Origin: Roseibium salinum
GTDB taxonomy: Bacteria > Pseudomonadota > Alphaproteobacteria > Rhizobiales > Stappiaceae
Direction: 5' to 3'
DNA: 64,000 nucleotides
NCBI RefSeq assembly: GCF_026240905.1
Contig: NZ_JAPEVI010000003.1
Coordinates: 1,736,001 to 1,800,000 of the forward strand
Shown: positions 46,675 to 55,147 of the stretch, piece after piece
Layout of the letters: each line of letters opens with the position of its first letter
Position numbering within the stretch: position 1 is the stretch's first letter
Program-made: the position numbers and the translations under genes
Notes under the pieces: model-generated
Databases searched by the model: none
Seen by the model: only the letters and a program-made list of their open reading frames with translations
What the model was told of the DNA's origin: nothing

Positions 46675-48528
46675 ATGGCCACTCAAACCGCTCCAAACCC
46701 CGTCCGGGAGAAGCTGCTCAAGGGCTTGTCCTATCAGAAATCCGGCGAGTTCGAGAAAGCGCAGCGGCAATACAAGCAAGTGCTGAAGAAAGCACCCCAC
46801 AACGCAGACGCCCTGCACCTGTTGGGAGTGACCTACCGGCAGCTCGGGTTCCCGAAGCGGGCCATCGAATATATTCAAAAGGCGATCGGCACGGATCCCA
46901 ACCAGGCGCCCTTTTACGCCAACCTGGCCCGGGCAATGATGGACCTGGGCACCGACCCCGACAGCCTTCTGGCTGTTTGCGACAAATCGCTGTCTCTCAA
47001 TCCCCTGGAGCGTGAAGCCCGGAACATGCGGGCGATCGCGCTCACCAGGCTGAAGAGATACGAGGAAGCTGAAATCATCCTGCAAAAACTGATCGTCGAA
47101 GATCCGGACCACATAGATGCCTATCAGAACTATGCGACGTTGCTGATGGAAGCAGACAGGGGCGAGCATGCCGTCAACTTTTACACCAAGGCGATCATGC
47201 TCGATCCGAGCAACCCGAACGATTTCATTCAAAGGGCACGCTGCCGGCTCAAACTGAAGCAGTTTGACCAGTCTCAACACGAGCTTGCCGACGCACTGGA
47301 ACGTTTTCCCGAAAATTCGGACGTCAAGCACGAAGTCGCACGCCTGCTGTTCTCCATTTCGCGGACACATGAAGGCGTAAAATATGCCGAGGAAGCCGTC
47401 GCGGCAGCACCCCGCGACTACCACCGCCGCGTCACTTTGGCAGTTCACTATCTTATGCTCGGACGCGGCAGAGACGCGATCGACACCTTCCTGAAGGCCA
47501 AGAAACTGGGGCCGGAGGGTGCGGCCGGTATCGACTGGAACCTGTCACTTGCGTATCTGTCCGAAGGCGACCTTAAGAACGGGTGGGCTATTCATGAGGC
47601 ACGCTTTGCGGACTCACAGTCTCAGTCGGTCCTTCGCGAGTTTCCGAAACCCACATGGGCGGGCGAAGACATCTCGGACAAGACGGTTCTGCTATGGGGC
47701 GACCAGGGCCTGGGCGACGCCTTGAAGAGCGGGACAATGCTCCCGGACATGGCGAAGCGTGCCAGGAAGATCATTTTCGAGGTCTCTGCCAAAGCCATCC
47801 CCTTCTATGAGCGCTCCTTTCCGGACATTGAATTCAGGCTTGCATCGGCCGCGCCAGACAAGCAGACCGATGATATCGACTACGATGTAACGGCCAATAT
47901 CACTGACGTGGCAAAATACCTGCGCAGAAACATCGATGACTTCCGCAAAGCCAAGTATCCTGTTTACAGGTTCGACAAGACCAGGGCCCGCCAATATCTA
48001 AGCCGTCTTTCCGGAACAGACGACAGACCCATCATTGGTATTTCATGGCGTTCACGAAACCTGCAGAAATCCCGCGCACGTTATTATCTTTCCGCACCCG
48101 ACTTCGCTCCCATCATTGATGCGGAAGATGCCGTCTACGTGAACCTGCAATACAACACCGTTCCAAAAGAGATTGAATTTCTCAGTACCCGCGCCGAGGG
48201 CCGTTTTGCCCATTTCGAAGACATCGACCTGTTCAACGACCTGTGCGCAGCAGGAGACCTGACCGCGATTTGTGACCTGGTCGTTTCAGCGAACACCAGC
48301 GTCGCAGACATGGCAGGGATTCTCGGCGTTCCCTGCATTCGTTTCGGTCCGATGGAGCCGCCTTTGCTGCTCGGACAAGCGTCGCCGCCATGGTATCCGA
48401 GCATGAAATATGTGCGGATTGACGAAAGCAAGTTGGCTCCGCAAATGCTGCCGGACATTATTGGTGCGGTGCAGAGCGAACTGAAGAGCGTCTATCCACA
48501 TCTCCGCCGTGAGAGGCTTGAGCTGTGA
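46675..48528 (+). CDS. TPR protein with C-terminal glycosyltransferase-like domain
   Basis: A 617-residue protein. Residues about 8-290 hold seven or eight tetratricopeptide repeats ('NADALHLLGVTYRQLGFPKRAIEYIQKAIGTDP' type units). The rest (about 325-605) resembles a GT-B/heptosyltransferase-like fold, with 'LWGDQGLGD', 'IGISWRSRNL' and 'VSANTSVADMAGILGVPCIRFGP' corresponding to family motifs. Such TPR-transferases often modify flagellin or surface polysaccharides. It is convergent with a nonulosonic acid operon, which suggests a transfer role there, but the sugar and acceptor are unknown. Confidence 0.85.
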   Translation: MATQTAPNPVREKLLKGLSYQKSGEFEKAQRQYKQVLKKAPHNADALHLLGVTYRQLGFPKRAIEYIQKAIGTDPNQAPFYANLARAMMDLGTDPDSLLAVCDKSLSLNPLEREARNMRAIALTRLKRYEEAEIILQKLIVEDPDHIDAYQNYATLLMEADRGEHAVNFYTKAIMLDPSNPNDFIQRARCRLKLKQFDQSQHELADALERFPENSDVKHEVARLLFSISRTHEGVKYAEEAVAAAPRDYHRRVTLAVHYLMLGRGRDAIDTFLKAKKLGPEGAAGIDWNLSLAYLSEGDLKNGWAIHEARFADSQSQSVLREFPKPTWAGEDISDKTVLLWGDQGLGDALKSGTMLPDMAKRARKIIFEVSAKAIPFYERSFPDIEFRLASAAPDKQTDDIDYDVTANITDVAKYLRRNIDDFRKAKYPVYRFDKTRARQYLSRLSGTDDRPIIGISWRSRNLQKSRARYYLSAPDFAPIIDAEDAVYVNLQYNTVPKEIEFLSTRAEGRFAHFEDIDLFNDLCAAGDLTAICDLVVSANTSVADMAGILGVPCIRFGPMEPPLLLGQASPPWYPSMKYVRIDESKLAPQMLPDIIGAVQSELKSVYPHLRRERLEL

Positions 48529-48551
48529 ACGCGTTCCATTGAAGTTAAGGG

Positions 48552-49433
48552 CTATGCCTTTTTCGCGATGGCAACGAGCGTGTCCGTCGCGTCGATCTTC
48601 TGCAGGGCAGCCTGGTAGGCAGATTTCAGCTCCGGCGTATCCAGTACCGACAGAGGGGTCTTGTGCCCACCAGGCGCCTGCATGGCCAGCCACCCCAGGT
48701 GGTTTGACAGCGGGTAACGCTGTATTCCCTCAACGACAATGTCTGTGTACCCGCAATTGAGAAGCAGCCGCTTCAGGCTCTCTCGCGTGTGCAGGATCAG
48801 ATGCTGGCTCCAGACCGTGAATTTGGTGAACGCATCACTTTTGAGATGCGACAGCAAGAAATCCGATGCGTGAGGGACTTCGACCACGATATATCCGTCG
48901 TTCTTGAGAAGGCGGCGCAGGTCGGAAAGCGCGGCGAGCGGGTCCGGGAGGTGTTCGACGACATGAAAGGCGAACACAACATCCTGAGATGACTGTTTAA
49001 TCCGCTCCGCATTTTCGAAGCAACGGTAGCCGTCCTCCGTCAATGCAGTCACATAATCCGATTGCAACTCAATTCCGGACACTTGTGCAGCCTGACCGGA
49101 GATACTGCGCAGAAAAGCCCCCTCACCGCATCCAAACTCCGTCACGGTGTTGCCCACGTAGTACTGAGCATAGGCAATCGCACGCCGCCTTGTATCCGCG
49201 CCTAGTTCAAAGTCCCGGTGACCGGAGCGCTGTATCGTTTCCTGACGGTACTGGCCTTCCCGGTAAACCGTGTCGCCGACATAATGGTCATCGATGTAAA
49301 TGACGCCGGATAACCTGTCCCGGTAGACCGGCAGATGCTCATTGTCACGCGTCCCTTCGGCAAGCACTTCGCGTGTTTCCAGTGTCGCAACGCCCAGACT
49401 TTCAAGAGTATCGAATATGCGGTTCTGCGACAT
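48552..49433 (-). CDS. Class I SAM-dependent methyltransferase (glycan locus)
   Basis: A 293-residue methyltransferase with 'TVTEFGCGEGAFLRSIS' (SAM loop) and 'GIELQSDY', then 'DVVFAFHVVEHLPDPLAALSDLRRLLKNDGYIVVEVPH', typical of the sugar/lipid class I methyltransferases. An N-terminal part of about 95 residues precedes the catalytic domain and resembles proteins that methylate nonulosonic or deoxy sugars. ATG 49433 is chosen because the sequence before it is arginine-rich with no family similarity. It is last in the neuB-like, methyltransferase, neuA-HAD, methyltransferase order. Confidence 0.82.
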   Translation of the reverse strand: MSQNRIFDTLESLGVATLETREVLAEGTRDNEHLPVYRDRLSGVIYIDDHYVGDTVYREGQYRQETIQRSGHRDFELGADTRRRAIAYAQYYVGNTVTEFGCGEGAFLRSISGQAAQVSGIELQSDYVTALTEDGYRCFENAERIKQSSQDVVFAFHVVEHLPDPLAALSDLRRLLKNDGYIVVEVPHASDFLLSHLKSDAFTKFTVWSQHLILHTRESLKRLLLNCGYTDIVVEGIQRYPLSNHLGWLAMQAPGGHKTPLSVLDTPELKSAYQAALQKIDATDTLVAIAKKA

Positions 49434-49552
49434 CTTTTGGCTTACCCCAAAGGCCCAAGGACGAAAGAAACGTAGCGCGACAGACCTGGGTGCCGGGTGG
49501 ACTGCCATAAGCAGATGCATCGGCTCTCGCTGCGAGCGTCGAAGCCGTCCAT

Positions 49553-50740
49553 TCAGCCGGCCCCGTTCTTGATAAGATCTGTCGAGATCAACAGATCACT
49601 GAGTTCGCGCAGCGCGCCCGAACCGCCGCTGGTGTCGAGAACAACCTTTGCGACTGATTTCACTTCGGCCGGTGCATTGCGTGGGGCGGCACTCACCGCG
49701 CTGGCTTCCATGCAGCTTATGTCCGCCAGGTCGGCGCCCACATAGGCAATCTCCGACCAGTCAAGACCATGCTGCTGAAGCCACTCAGCCGTAATCTGCA
49801 TCCTGTCGAAGGGATGGTATTTGTATTCCATTGCGAGCTTGCGCGCTCTCAACTGAGCCAGGTTGTCCTGCTCGCCGCTTATCATCATCAACCGGACACC
49901 CCGGCCGATGAGCCGGTCCATCCCGATTTCGTCATATCGATTGCAGACGATGGACTCCGTACCGTCCTGGTTCACGAATACCGAATTGTCTGTGTGCACG
50001 CCTTCAAATCCGGTGACCAGCGCGCTTACCGTTCCTCTGGCAACGGCGAGTTCTCCGGTGAACGGTTCGGTTCGAATGAATGCTTCAGCCATATCCCAGT
50101 CTTGCGACGTATCGATTTCGATCCAGGTGGAATCGACAGGTACAAGGATCGTCTTTCCGCAATACCGGTTTCCGGTTTGGAGAAATTCAGGTACGCGCAT
50201 CGCGTAGACGGCACCGTTCTCGCGGTAGCGGGCGGATATATCCTGCCGCCGCACGCGGGGTTTCGTCGGGTCGTGGTTTATGCCGACCCCTTGCCCGTTT
50301 TCTCCGACCTCCCAATAGAACCCGTGATCATCCACGACTGAGATTGCACTTGTCGCCTCCTTGGACAGAAGCGTTTCAACCACCTGGTCGACGTGATGCG
50401 CTTGCGTGAATGGCGCCGTGCACTGGAGAAAGACAAGAATGTCGGGTGGTTCGCTGATCAACGAAGGTTCCGATTTCAGCAAGTGGATCAGGGCGGACTC
50501 CGAACTCGCCGTCGGCCCGGAGAGATCTATCGGCCGTTTTACGCCCTTGGCCCCGTACTTTTCGCCGACCGAGAGAATTTCGTCTGAATCGCTCGAAACG
50601 AATACTTCCGAAACAAATCGGGAGCCCCGCGCAGCTCTAATGGTCCGGCCAACCAGCGGAATGCCGTTCAACGGCCGGATATTCTTTCCCGGGAGACCGA
50701 CAGAGCCGCCGCGCGCGGGGATCGCTGCTACAATTTTCAT
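49553..50740 (-). CDS. neuA: CMP-nonulosonate cytidylyltransferase fused to a degenerate HAD domain
   Basis: A 395-residue fusion. Residues 1-225 form a CMP-sialic acid synthetase: 'AAIPARGGSVGLPGKN' (nucleotide loop, 5-20), 'SSDSDEI' and 'VDSTWIEIDTSQDW' are present, so CMP-activated sugar is the likely product. Residues about 232-395 resemble the KdsC-like HAD phosphatase found after NeuA in some bacteria and in animal CMAS. The first catalytic motif, normally DxDG, reads GFEG here (244-247), and the GNDxND-type motif reads GADLAD (335-340). The phosphatase part is thus probably inactive and structural. It belongs to an operon with neuB-like and methyltransferase genes. Confidence 0.85.
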   Translation of the reverse strand: MKIVAAIPARGGSVGLPGKNIRPLNGIPLVGRTIRAARGSRFVSEVFVSSDSDEILSVGEKYGAKGVKRPIDLSGPTASSESALIHLLKSEPSLISEPPDILVFLQCTAPFTQAHHVDQVVETLLSKEATSAISVVDDHGFYWEVGENGQGVGINHDPTKPRVRRQDISARYRENGAVYAMRVPEFLQTGNRYCGKTILVPVDSTWIEIDTSQDWDMAEAFIRTEPFTGELAVARGTVSALVTGFEGVHTDNSVFVNQDGTESIVCNRYDEIGMDRLIGRGVRLMMISGEQDNLAQLRARKLAMEYKYHPFDRMQITAEWLQQHGLDWSEIAYVGADLADISCMEASAVSAAPRNAPAEVKSVAKVVLDTSGGSGALRELSDLLISTDLIKNGAG

Positions 50741-50771
50741 GGGTGGTCCATCGCTTGGCACGCTTCGAACA

Positions 50772-51521
50772 TCATTCCGGCTTCCGGGCAATGACCGTGA
50801 CGAAAGATCCCCAGAACGCAGGAGAGACTTCAGCGTCGGCCGACAGCATTGCATCGAATGCCTCGCGGGACGCAAAGCGGGTTCCAAAGAAAGGGTATTC
50901 CACTTTCTGAATGCGAAACCCCGTGTCCCGCAGCAATCGCATCAGGGAGTCGTCGGTGAAGAGGCTGACATGCGTGGGATCATGCAACAACCGGAAGCGG
51001 TCGCCGAATTGCCGAGCGGCGGCGCTGGCAAAATTGGGGGTCCCGCAGATGAAATCGCCCCCCGGTTTCAGGATGTTGAAGATGTTCTCAACGAACGAAA
51101 CCGGCTCGTCGACATGCTCGATCACATGATTGGCGACAACGACGTCGAACGTGCCGGCGGCAAAAGTATTGCTTTGGAGCACTCCCTGACGCAGATCAGC
51201 GGAACACCGCTGCCCCGCAATCTCTATTGCCCGTCGCGACGGATCGAGGCCGACGCACTTGTTTGCGTCGGCGACCTGTTCCAATAGTTCGCCAAGACCA
51301 AACCCGATATCAAGCACCGTCCCGGGTGACCTTGAATTCACATAGTCCGCTATGTAACGCACGTCTTCCTTGCGCGTTTCCCGCTCTTCCGCAGCGTCCC
51401 TGACCTTGCCGTCCGGGTCCTGCTTGGCTTCCCAGTAATCCTGTTTCAGCGGTCTCGCCGGATAGTGAATGTAATACCGATCTCCTCGATAAAGCTCCAG
51501 GCAACGGTCAATAATCGACAT
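50772..51521 (-). CDS. Class I SAM-dependent methyltransferase (glycan locus)
   Basis: A 249-residue methyltransferase with 'VLDIGFGLGELLEQV' (SAM loop) and 'FDVVVANHVIEHVDEPVSFVENIFNILKPGG', typical of UbiG-like enzymes. GAGGGGTG precedes the ATG. It lies between the neuB-like gene (91 bp away) and the neuA-HAD gene (31 bp away), all on the minus strand, so it most likely methylates an intermediate or finished sugar of that pathway. The target position cannot be told. Confidence 0.85.
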   Translation of the reverse strand: MSIIDRCLELYRGDRYYIHYPARPLKQDYWEAKQDPDGKVRDAAEERETRKEDVRYIADYVNSRSPGTVLDIGFGLGELLEQVADANKCVGLDPSRRAIEIAGQRCSADLRQGVLQSNTFAAGTFDVVVANHVIEHVDEPVSFVENIFNILKPGGDFICGTPNFASAAARQFGDRFRLLHDPTHVSLFTDDSLMRLLRDTGFRIQKVEYPFFGTRFASREAFDAMLSADAEVSPAFWGSFVTVIARKPE

Positions 51522-51612
51522 TCACACCCCTCAAGTGGTTCGGCGTGGCAGATCCGGGATCAGCCAGATCAGCGTGCAGGATGCTCCGGGCTCAGGTGCA
51601 GAGCCGGCGCAA

Positions 51613-52476
51613 TCAAGCTGCCTGGAGCGTATCTTTTCTGCGAAGCTTTTCGGCGATCGGCTTTTCATCGTCATAGACACGCAGTTGTCCGTCGCCACGC
51701 ACGACTTCAAGGCGCCGTAGCTGAGACACCAGTTCCGCCATCTCGTTCATTTCAAGAGATGCTTTCTGGTCCGATCCCCAGTCGTTCCGGTCGAGCGTCA
51801 CGTGGCGCTCAATGGAGACGGCCCCCATGGCTGCGGCACAGACGCTCGGCAAAATGCCGCGTTCATGACCGGAAAAACCGATTGGCAAATGCGGAAACGC
51901 TTTTTGAAGTGTGTTGATGCCCAGCAGATTGATTTCCTCGTCAAGCGTCGGATACGTGGACGTGCAATGGTACAGGCACGCAATCTGGCCGCTAGCCCTC
52001 TCGATCGTGTTGACGGCACTGGAGACCATCTGCAGATCGCACATGCCGGTCGAGACGAGCAACGGACGTCCGCTCTTTGCGCAATGAACCAGGAAATCCC
52101 GATCCATCACCATTGCCGACGCGATCTTGATGTAAGGGGTGTCGTAGTTCAGCAGGAATTCGGTGGACGGCTCGTCCCAAGGCGATGCGAACCACTCGAT
52201 ACCAATCTCCCTGGCCAGCGCGTCGATCGCATCGTATTCGGCCTTGCCGAATTCCAATCCGCGCTTGAGGTCTCCGTTGGTTGGACCGAAGACGTTATCG
52301 CGAGGTTTGGCCAGTTCATCGTGAGAGTAGACGATCTCGATCGTCCGCTTCTGAAACTTGACCGCATCGCAGCCTGCGTCGCGGGCCTTGCGGATCATTT
52401 CAAATGCTTTGTGAATGTCACCATTATGATTGATACCGATTTCGGCAATCACATAGGTTCCTTTGTCGGAGATCAT
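51613..52476 (-). CDS. NeuB-family nonulosonic acid synthase lacking the SAF domain
   Basis: A 287-residue sialic-acid-synthase-type barrel. The family motifs are intact: 'AEIGINHNG', 'AVKFQ', 'FASPWD', 'YIKIASA', 'LVSTGMCD', 'YHCTSTYPT', 'GFSGHERG', 'IERHVTLDR' and 'SDQKASLE'. It condenses phosphoenolpyruvate with a six-carbon amino or hydroxy sugar (or its 6-phosphate) to a nine-carbon nonulosonic acid. The usual C-terminal antifreeze-like SAF domain, about 60 residues, is absent; the protein ends soon after 'VYDDEKPIAEKLRR'. It is the first gene of the glycan operon; the UDP-sugar precursor genes are not in the window. Confidence 0.87.
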   Translation of the reverse strand: MISDKGTYVIAEIGINHNGDIHKAFEMIRKARDAGCDAVKFQKRTIEIVYSHDELAKPRDNVFGPTNGDLKRGLEFGKAEYDAIDALAREIGIEWFASPWDEPSTEFLLNYDTPYIKIASAMVMDRDFLVHCAKSGRPLLVSTGMCDLQMVSSAVNTIERASGQIACLYHCTSTYPTLDEEINLLGINTLQKAFPHLPIGFSGHERGILPSVCAAAMGAVSIERHVTLDRNDWGSDQKASLEMNEMAELVSQLRRLEVVRGDGQLRVYDDEKPIAEKLRRKDTLQAA

Positions 52477-52652
52477 GGCACAGCACCTTAGTCTTAAGCC
52501 TCAACCGGTATAGGGGTCCGCGTTGCGAGCTTGCTAATTTCCTAAGAAACTCTTGCCACTGGCAGCTCAGTCTGTCCACCGGGGGCGGGTGTATCCGACG
52601 ATTCCGACCCTTGCTTTCTTTGGAAAACCTGAATTTACTTTAAAGAAACGCC

Positions 52653-52678
52653 AAGGGCCCGCAGCAAATGCAGGCCCT
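52653..52678 (-). terminator. Probable terminator after fpr
   Basis: Stem AGGGCC / GGCCCT with a 13-base loop, about 48 bases past the fpr stop codon on the minus strand, followed by a T-containing stretch (TTGGCGTTTCTTT). A moderate Rho-independent terminator. Confidence 0.5.
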
Positions 52679-52725
52679 GATGATTATTTTGTTCTCGAAA
52701 TTAAAATTCGGCCGGCGATGCCGAC

Positions 52726-53538
52726 TCAGCCGACAAACGCCCGTTCCACGACGAACTCGGCTGGCTTGTTGTTGGCGCCTTCCGTCAGGCCGGCTTCTTC
52801 GAGCAGCGCCTTCGTGTCCTTGATCATGTCCATGGAGCCGCAGATCATGCCGCGGTCGATCGCCGGGTCGAGCGGCGGCAGGCCGAGATCCTCGAACAGC
52901 TTGCCGGACTTGATCAGGTCGGTGATCCGGCCCTTGCGCGGGAACTCCTCGCGGGTCACGGACGTGTAGTGGATCAGCTTGTCCCTGGCGAATTCACCGA
53001 TCAGCGGATCGTTGATGGTTTCCTGCACAAGATCTTCGCCGTATTTCAGCTCGGCAACCTCCCGGCAGGTGTGCGTCAGGATCACCTGATCGAACTTCTC
53101 GTAGGTTTCGGGATCGCGGATCAGGCTGGCAAACGGCGCGATGCCGGTGCCGGTCGAGAACATGTAGACCCGCTTGCCCGGAACGAGAGCATCGTTCACC
53201 AGCGTGCCGGTCGGCTTTTTCTTCATCAGGATCGCGTCACCCGGCTGGATCGTCTGCAGGTGCGACGTCAGCGGACCGTCGGGAACCTTGATGGAGAAGA
53301 ACTCAAGTTCTTCGTCCCATGCAGGGCTGGCAATGGAATAGGCCCGGTAGAGCGGCTTGCCGTCAATCATCAGGCCAATCATGACGAATTCGCCGGACCG
53401 GAACCTGAAGCTTGCCGGGCGGGTCATGCGGAAGCGGAACAGGTGGTCCGTATAGTGCTGGACACTCTTTACCTCTTCAACAAAAGCGCCGGCCGGAGCA
53501 GCGGCTTCCAGATCTGCGGGTTTGGCAAGTACATTCAT
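52726..53538 (-). CDS. fpr: Ferredoxin--NADP+ reductase
   Basis: A 270-residue plant-type/bacterial FPR, moving electrons between NADPH and ferredoxin or flavodoxin. The FAD motif is 'RAYSIASPAWDEELEFFSIKVPDGPLTSHL', the NADP motif 'YMFSTGTGIAPFASLIRD', and the conserved end is 'AFVG'. ATG 53538 (MNVLAKPAD) is taken because the frame upstream to 53706 is not family-like. In many proteobacteria fpr is oxidative-stress-inducible, but no SoxR box was recognised here. It is monocistronic. Confidence 0.92.
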   Translation of the reverse strand: MNVLAKPADLEAAAPAGAFVEEVKSVQHYTDHLFRFRMTRPASFRFRSGEFVMIGLMIDGKPLYRAYSIASPAWDEELEFFSIKVPDGPLTSHLQTIQPGDAILMKKKPTGTLVNDALVPGKRVYMFSTGTGIAPFASLIRDPETYEKFDQVILTHTCREVAELKYGEDLVQETINDPLIGEFARDKLIHYTSVTREEFPRKGRITDLIKSGKLFEDLGLPPLDPAIDRGMICGSMDMIKDTKALLEEAGLTEGANNKPAEFVVERAFVG

Positions 53539-53988
53539 TTCAATCAAGGGTCCGTGGGTCATTGCGTGAATTGAACCTGCCCCATGTAGCACCACTCGCA
53601 CATTGACTTGAAGCAACTCCGATCCATGAAAACGCGTTTGCGCAAAAAAACATTCTAAATGCAGCCGAATCTGGGGTCTGCTGACGGGTCCAGCGTGGAA
53701 ATTCATGAGATTGAATGCCCGTCACGCGGGAGAGCGCTTTGCCGTCGGGCCCCGGACTGCTTGATGCAGCCGCACCGGCGCGCCGGCAGCTGGCCGGAAC
53801 GCCGGCTTATCGCCCCCGGTCGATTTGCGGCACATCTGCGGCAGACCGGGTCGCTGGCGCGCCTGTTCGTGACGTTTTCAAGATCATCCGGAAAAAGCTC
53901 GTTTTTTATTTGACAGCTACATACAAAATGCAAAATTTGCTGGTAATATAAAACGTTAGAAATAACACCTTCCGAAGAGGCAAAGTAA
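53539..53988. other. Divergent intergenic region between fpr and the GlxA-type regulator
   Basis: About 450 bp without a gene. The right third (from about 53880) is AT-rich and carries a TTGACA at 53910-53915 plus the ribosome-binding site AGAGG before 53989, so it is the promoter region of the regulator. The left part holds the fpr promoter. No repeat stands out. Confidence 0.5.
53910..53938 (+). promoter_or_regulatory. Candidate sigma-70-type promoter of the GlxA/AraC gene
   Basis: A consensus TTGACA at 53910-53915 in an AT-rich stretch, with AT-rich hexamers about 17 bases downstream that could serve as a -10 box, though none matches TATAAT well. The regulator start codon is about 50 bases further on. 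Confidence 0.35.
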
Positions 53989-55023
53989 ATGGCCGGACGC
54001 ACGCAGGAAGAAACAGGCCAGACAGTAGCATTCGTGTTGATGGACCGGTTTTCAATGAACGCTTTCGCCAGCGTCATCGAACCGCTCCGGATAGCAAATC
54101 GGCTGCTTGGCCGGGACTACTATGTGTGGACGACTTATTCGCTCGATGGAAATTCCGTCGTCGCAAGCAACGGATGCGAGGTCTCTGTAAACAAGTCCAT
54201 TCGTGAGCTTCACGATACGGACATTACACTTCTGTGCTCCGGTATAGACGTGGAACGGCTGCCGATGAATGCGGAACTTGGAAGCAAGTTGCGCCGCCTG
54301 AATGCGATGGGACGCACCTTCGGGGCCATCTGCACCGGTGCCTACCTGCTCGCCCGCTATCACCTGCTGGATGGCCGGCGCTGCACGATCCATTGGGAAA
54401 ACCTCAGGTCCCTGCGCGAGGAGTTTCCGGACGTCGAAGTCACCTCTGACATTTTTGCGATCGACCGCAACTGCATGACCTGCGCCGGGGGGATGGCCTC
54501 GCTCGACATGATGCTGCGGCTGATCGCCATTCAGCACGGTGCCTATCTTGCCCATGAGGTCGCCGAAGTCGCGCTCTACCAGAACATGCGCTCCGGCGAA
54601 TCCGCGCAGCGCCACGACATCGAGGCGCGGACCGGCATTTCCAATGCGAAGATCCTCGACGCAATCCGCATCATGGATCTGCACATCGAAGACCCGCTGA
54701 GCTGTCAGCAGCTGGCCATGACGGTGAACCTGTCGCCGCGCCAGCTGGAGCGCCTGTTCCGCCGCCACTTCAACTGCACGCCGGGCCAGTATTACCTGCG
54801 CCTTCGCCTGGAAACCGCGCGGGACCTGTTACGCCGTACCAGCCGCCCGGTGCTGGACGTGGCACTTGCCTGCGGCTTTGCCTCGACGTCCCACTTCACG
54901 AAGTGCTACCGCGAGCGGTTCCTGTGCACGCCGACCGAAGAGCGGCAGTCCTATCAGTGGGCCAACACGAAAACGACCTCCGGCGTCGGCACGGCAACTC
55001 CGATGCGGCTGATCGCCAAGTAG
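53989..55023 (+). CDS. GlxA-family AraC-type regulator (DJ-1/PfpI fold plus AraC helix-turn-helix)
   Basis: A 344-residue regulator with an N-terminal DJ-1/PfpI-like domain (about 10-190; 'AICTGAYLLARYHLLDGRRCTIHWENL' is the class signature) and a C-terminal AraC DNA-binding domain (about 225-325). The relatives GbdR and CdhR respond to glycine betaine, dimethylglycine or carnitine, so a quaternary-amine ligand is plausible but not shown. AGAGG precedes the ATG. It lies 7-10 kb from the corrinoid operon, not adjacent, so a link to it is only a guess. A terminator follows. Confidence 0.88.
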   Translation: MAGRTQEETGQTVAFVLMDRFSMNAFASVIEPLRIANRLLGRDYYVWTTYSLDGNSVVASNGCEVSVNKSIRELHDTDITLLCSGIDVERLPMNAELGSKLRRLNAMGRTFGAICTGAYLLARYHLLDGRRCTIHWENLRSLREEFPDVEVTSDIFAIDRNCMTCAGGMASLDMMLRLIAIQHGAYLAHEVAEVALYQNMRSGESAQRHDIEARTGISNAKILDAIRIMDLHIEDPLSCQQLAMTVNLSPRQLERLFRRHFNCTPGQYYLRLRLETARDLLRRTSRPVLDVALACGFASTSHFTKCYRERFLCTPTEERQSYQWANTKTTSGVGTATPMRLIAK

Positions 55024-55045
55024 ATCGCCTGCCATTTCTCTCCCG

Positions 55046-55077
55046 AAGGCGCTGCAGGGATTGCGGCGCCTTTTCTT
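55046..55077 (+). terminator. Rho-independent terminator after the GlxA-type gene
   Basis: AAGGCGC / GCGCCTT (55046-55052 and 55066-55072) with a GC-containing loop, followed by TTCTTTT. It begins 22 bases after the stop codon. Confidence 0.75.
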
Positions 55078-55147
55078 TTGCGCAAACGCGTCCCTGGCTT
55101 TCCATCAAGTGGTTCAATTTGATCGGAAAACGCTCTATCGTCCGCCC

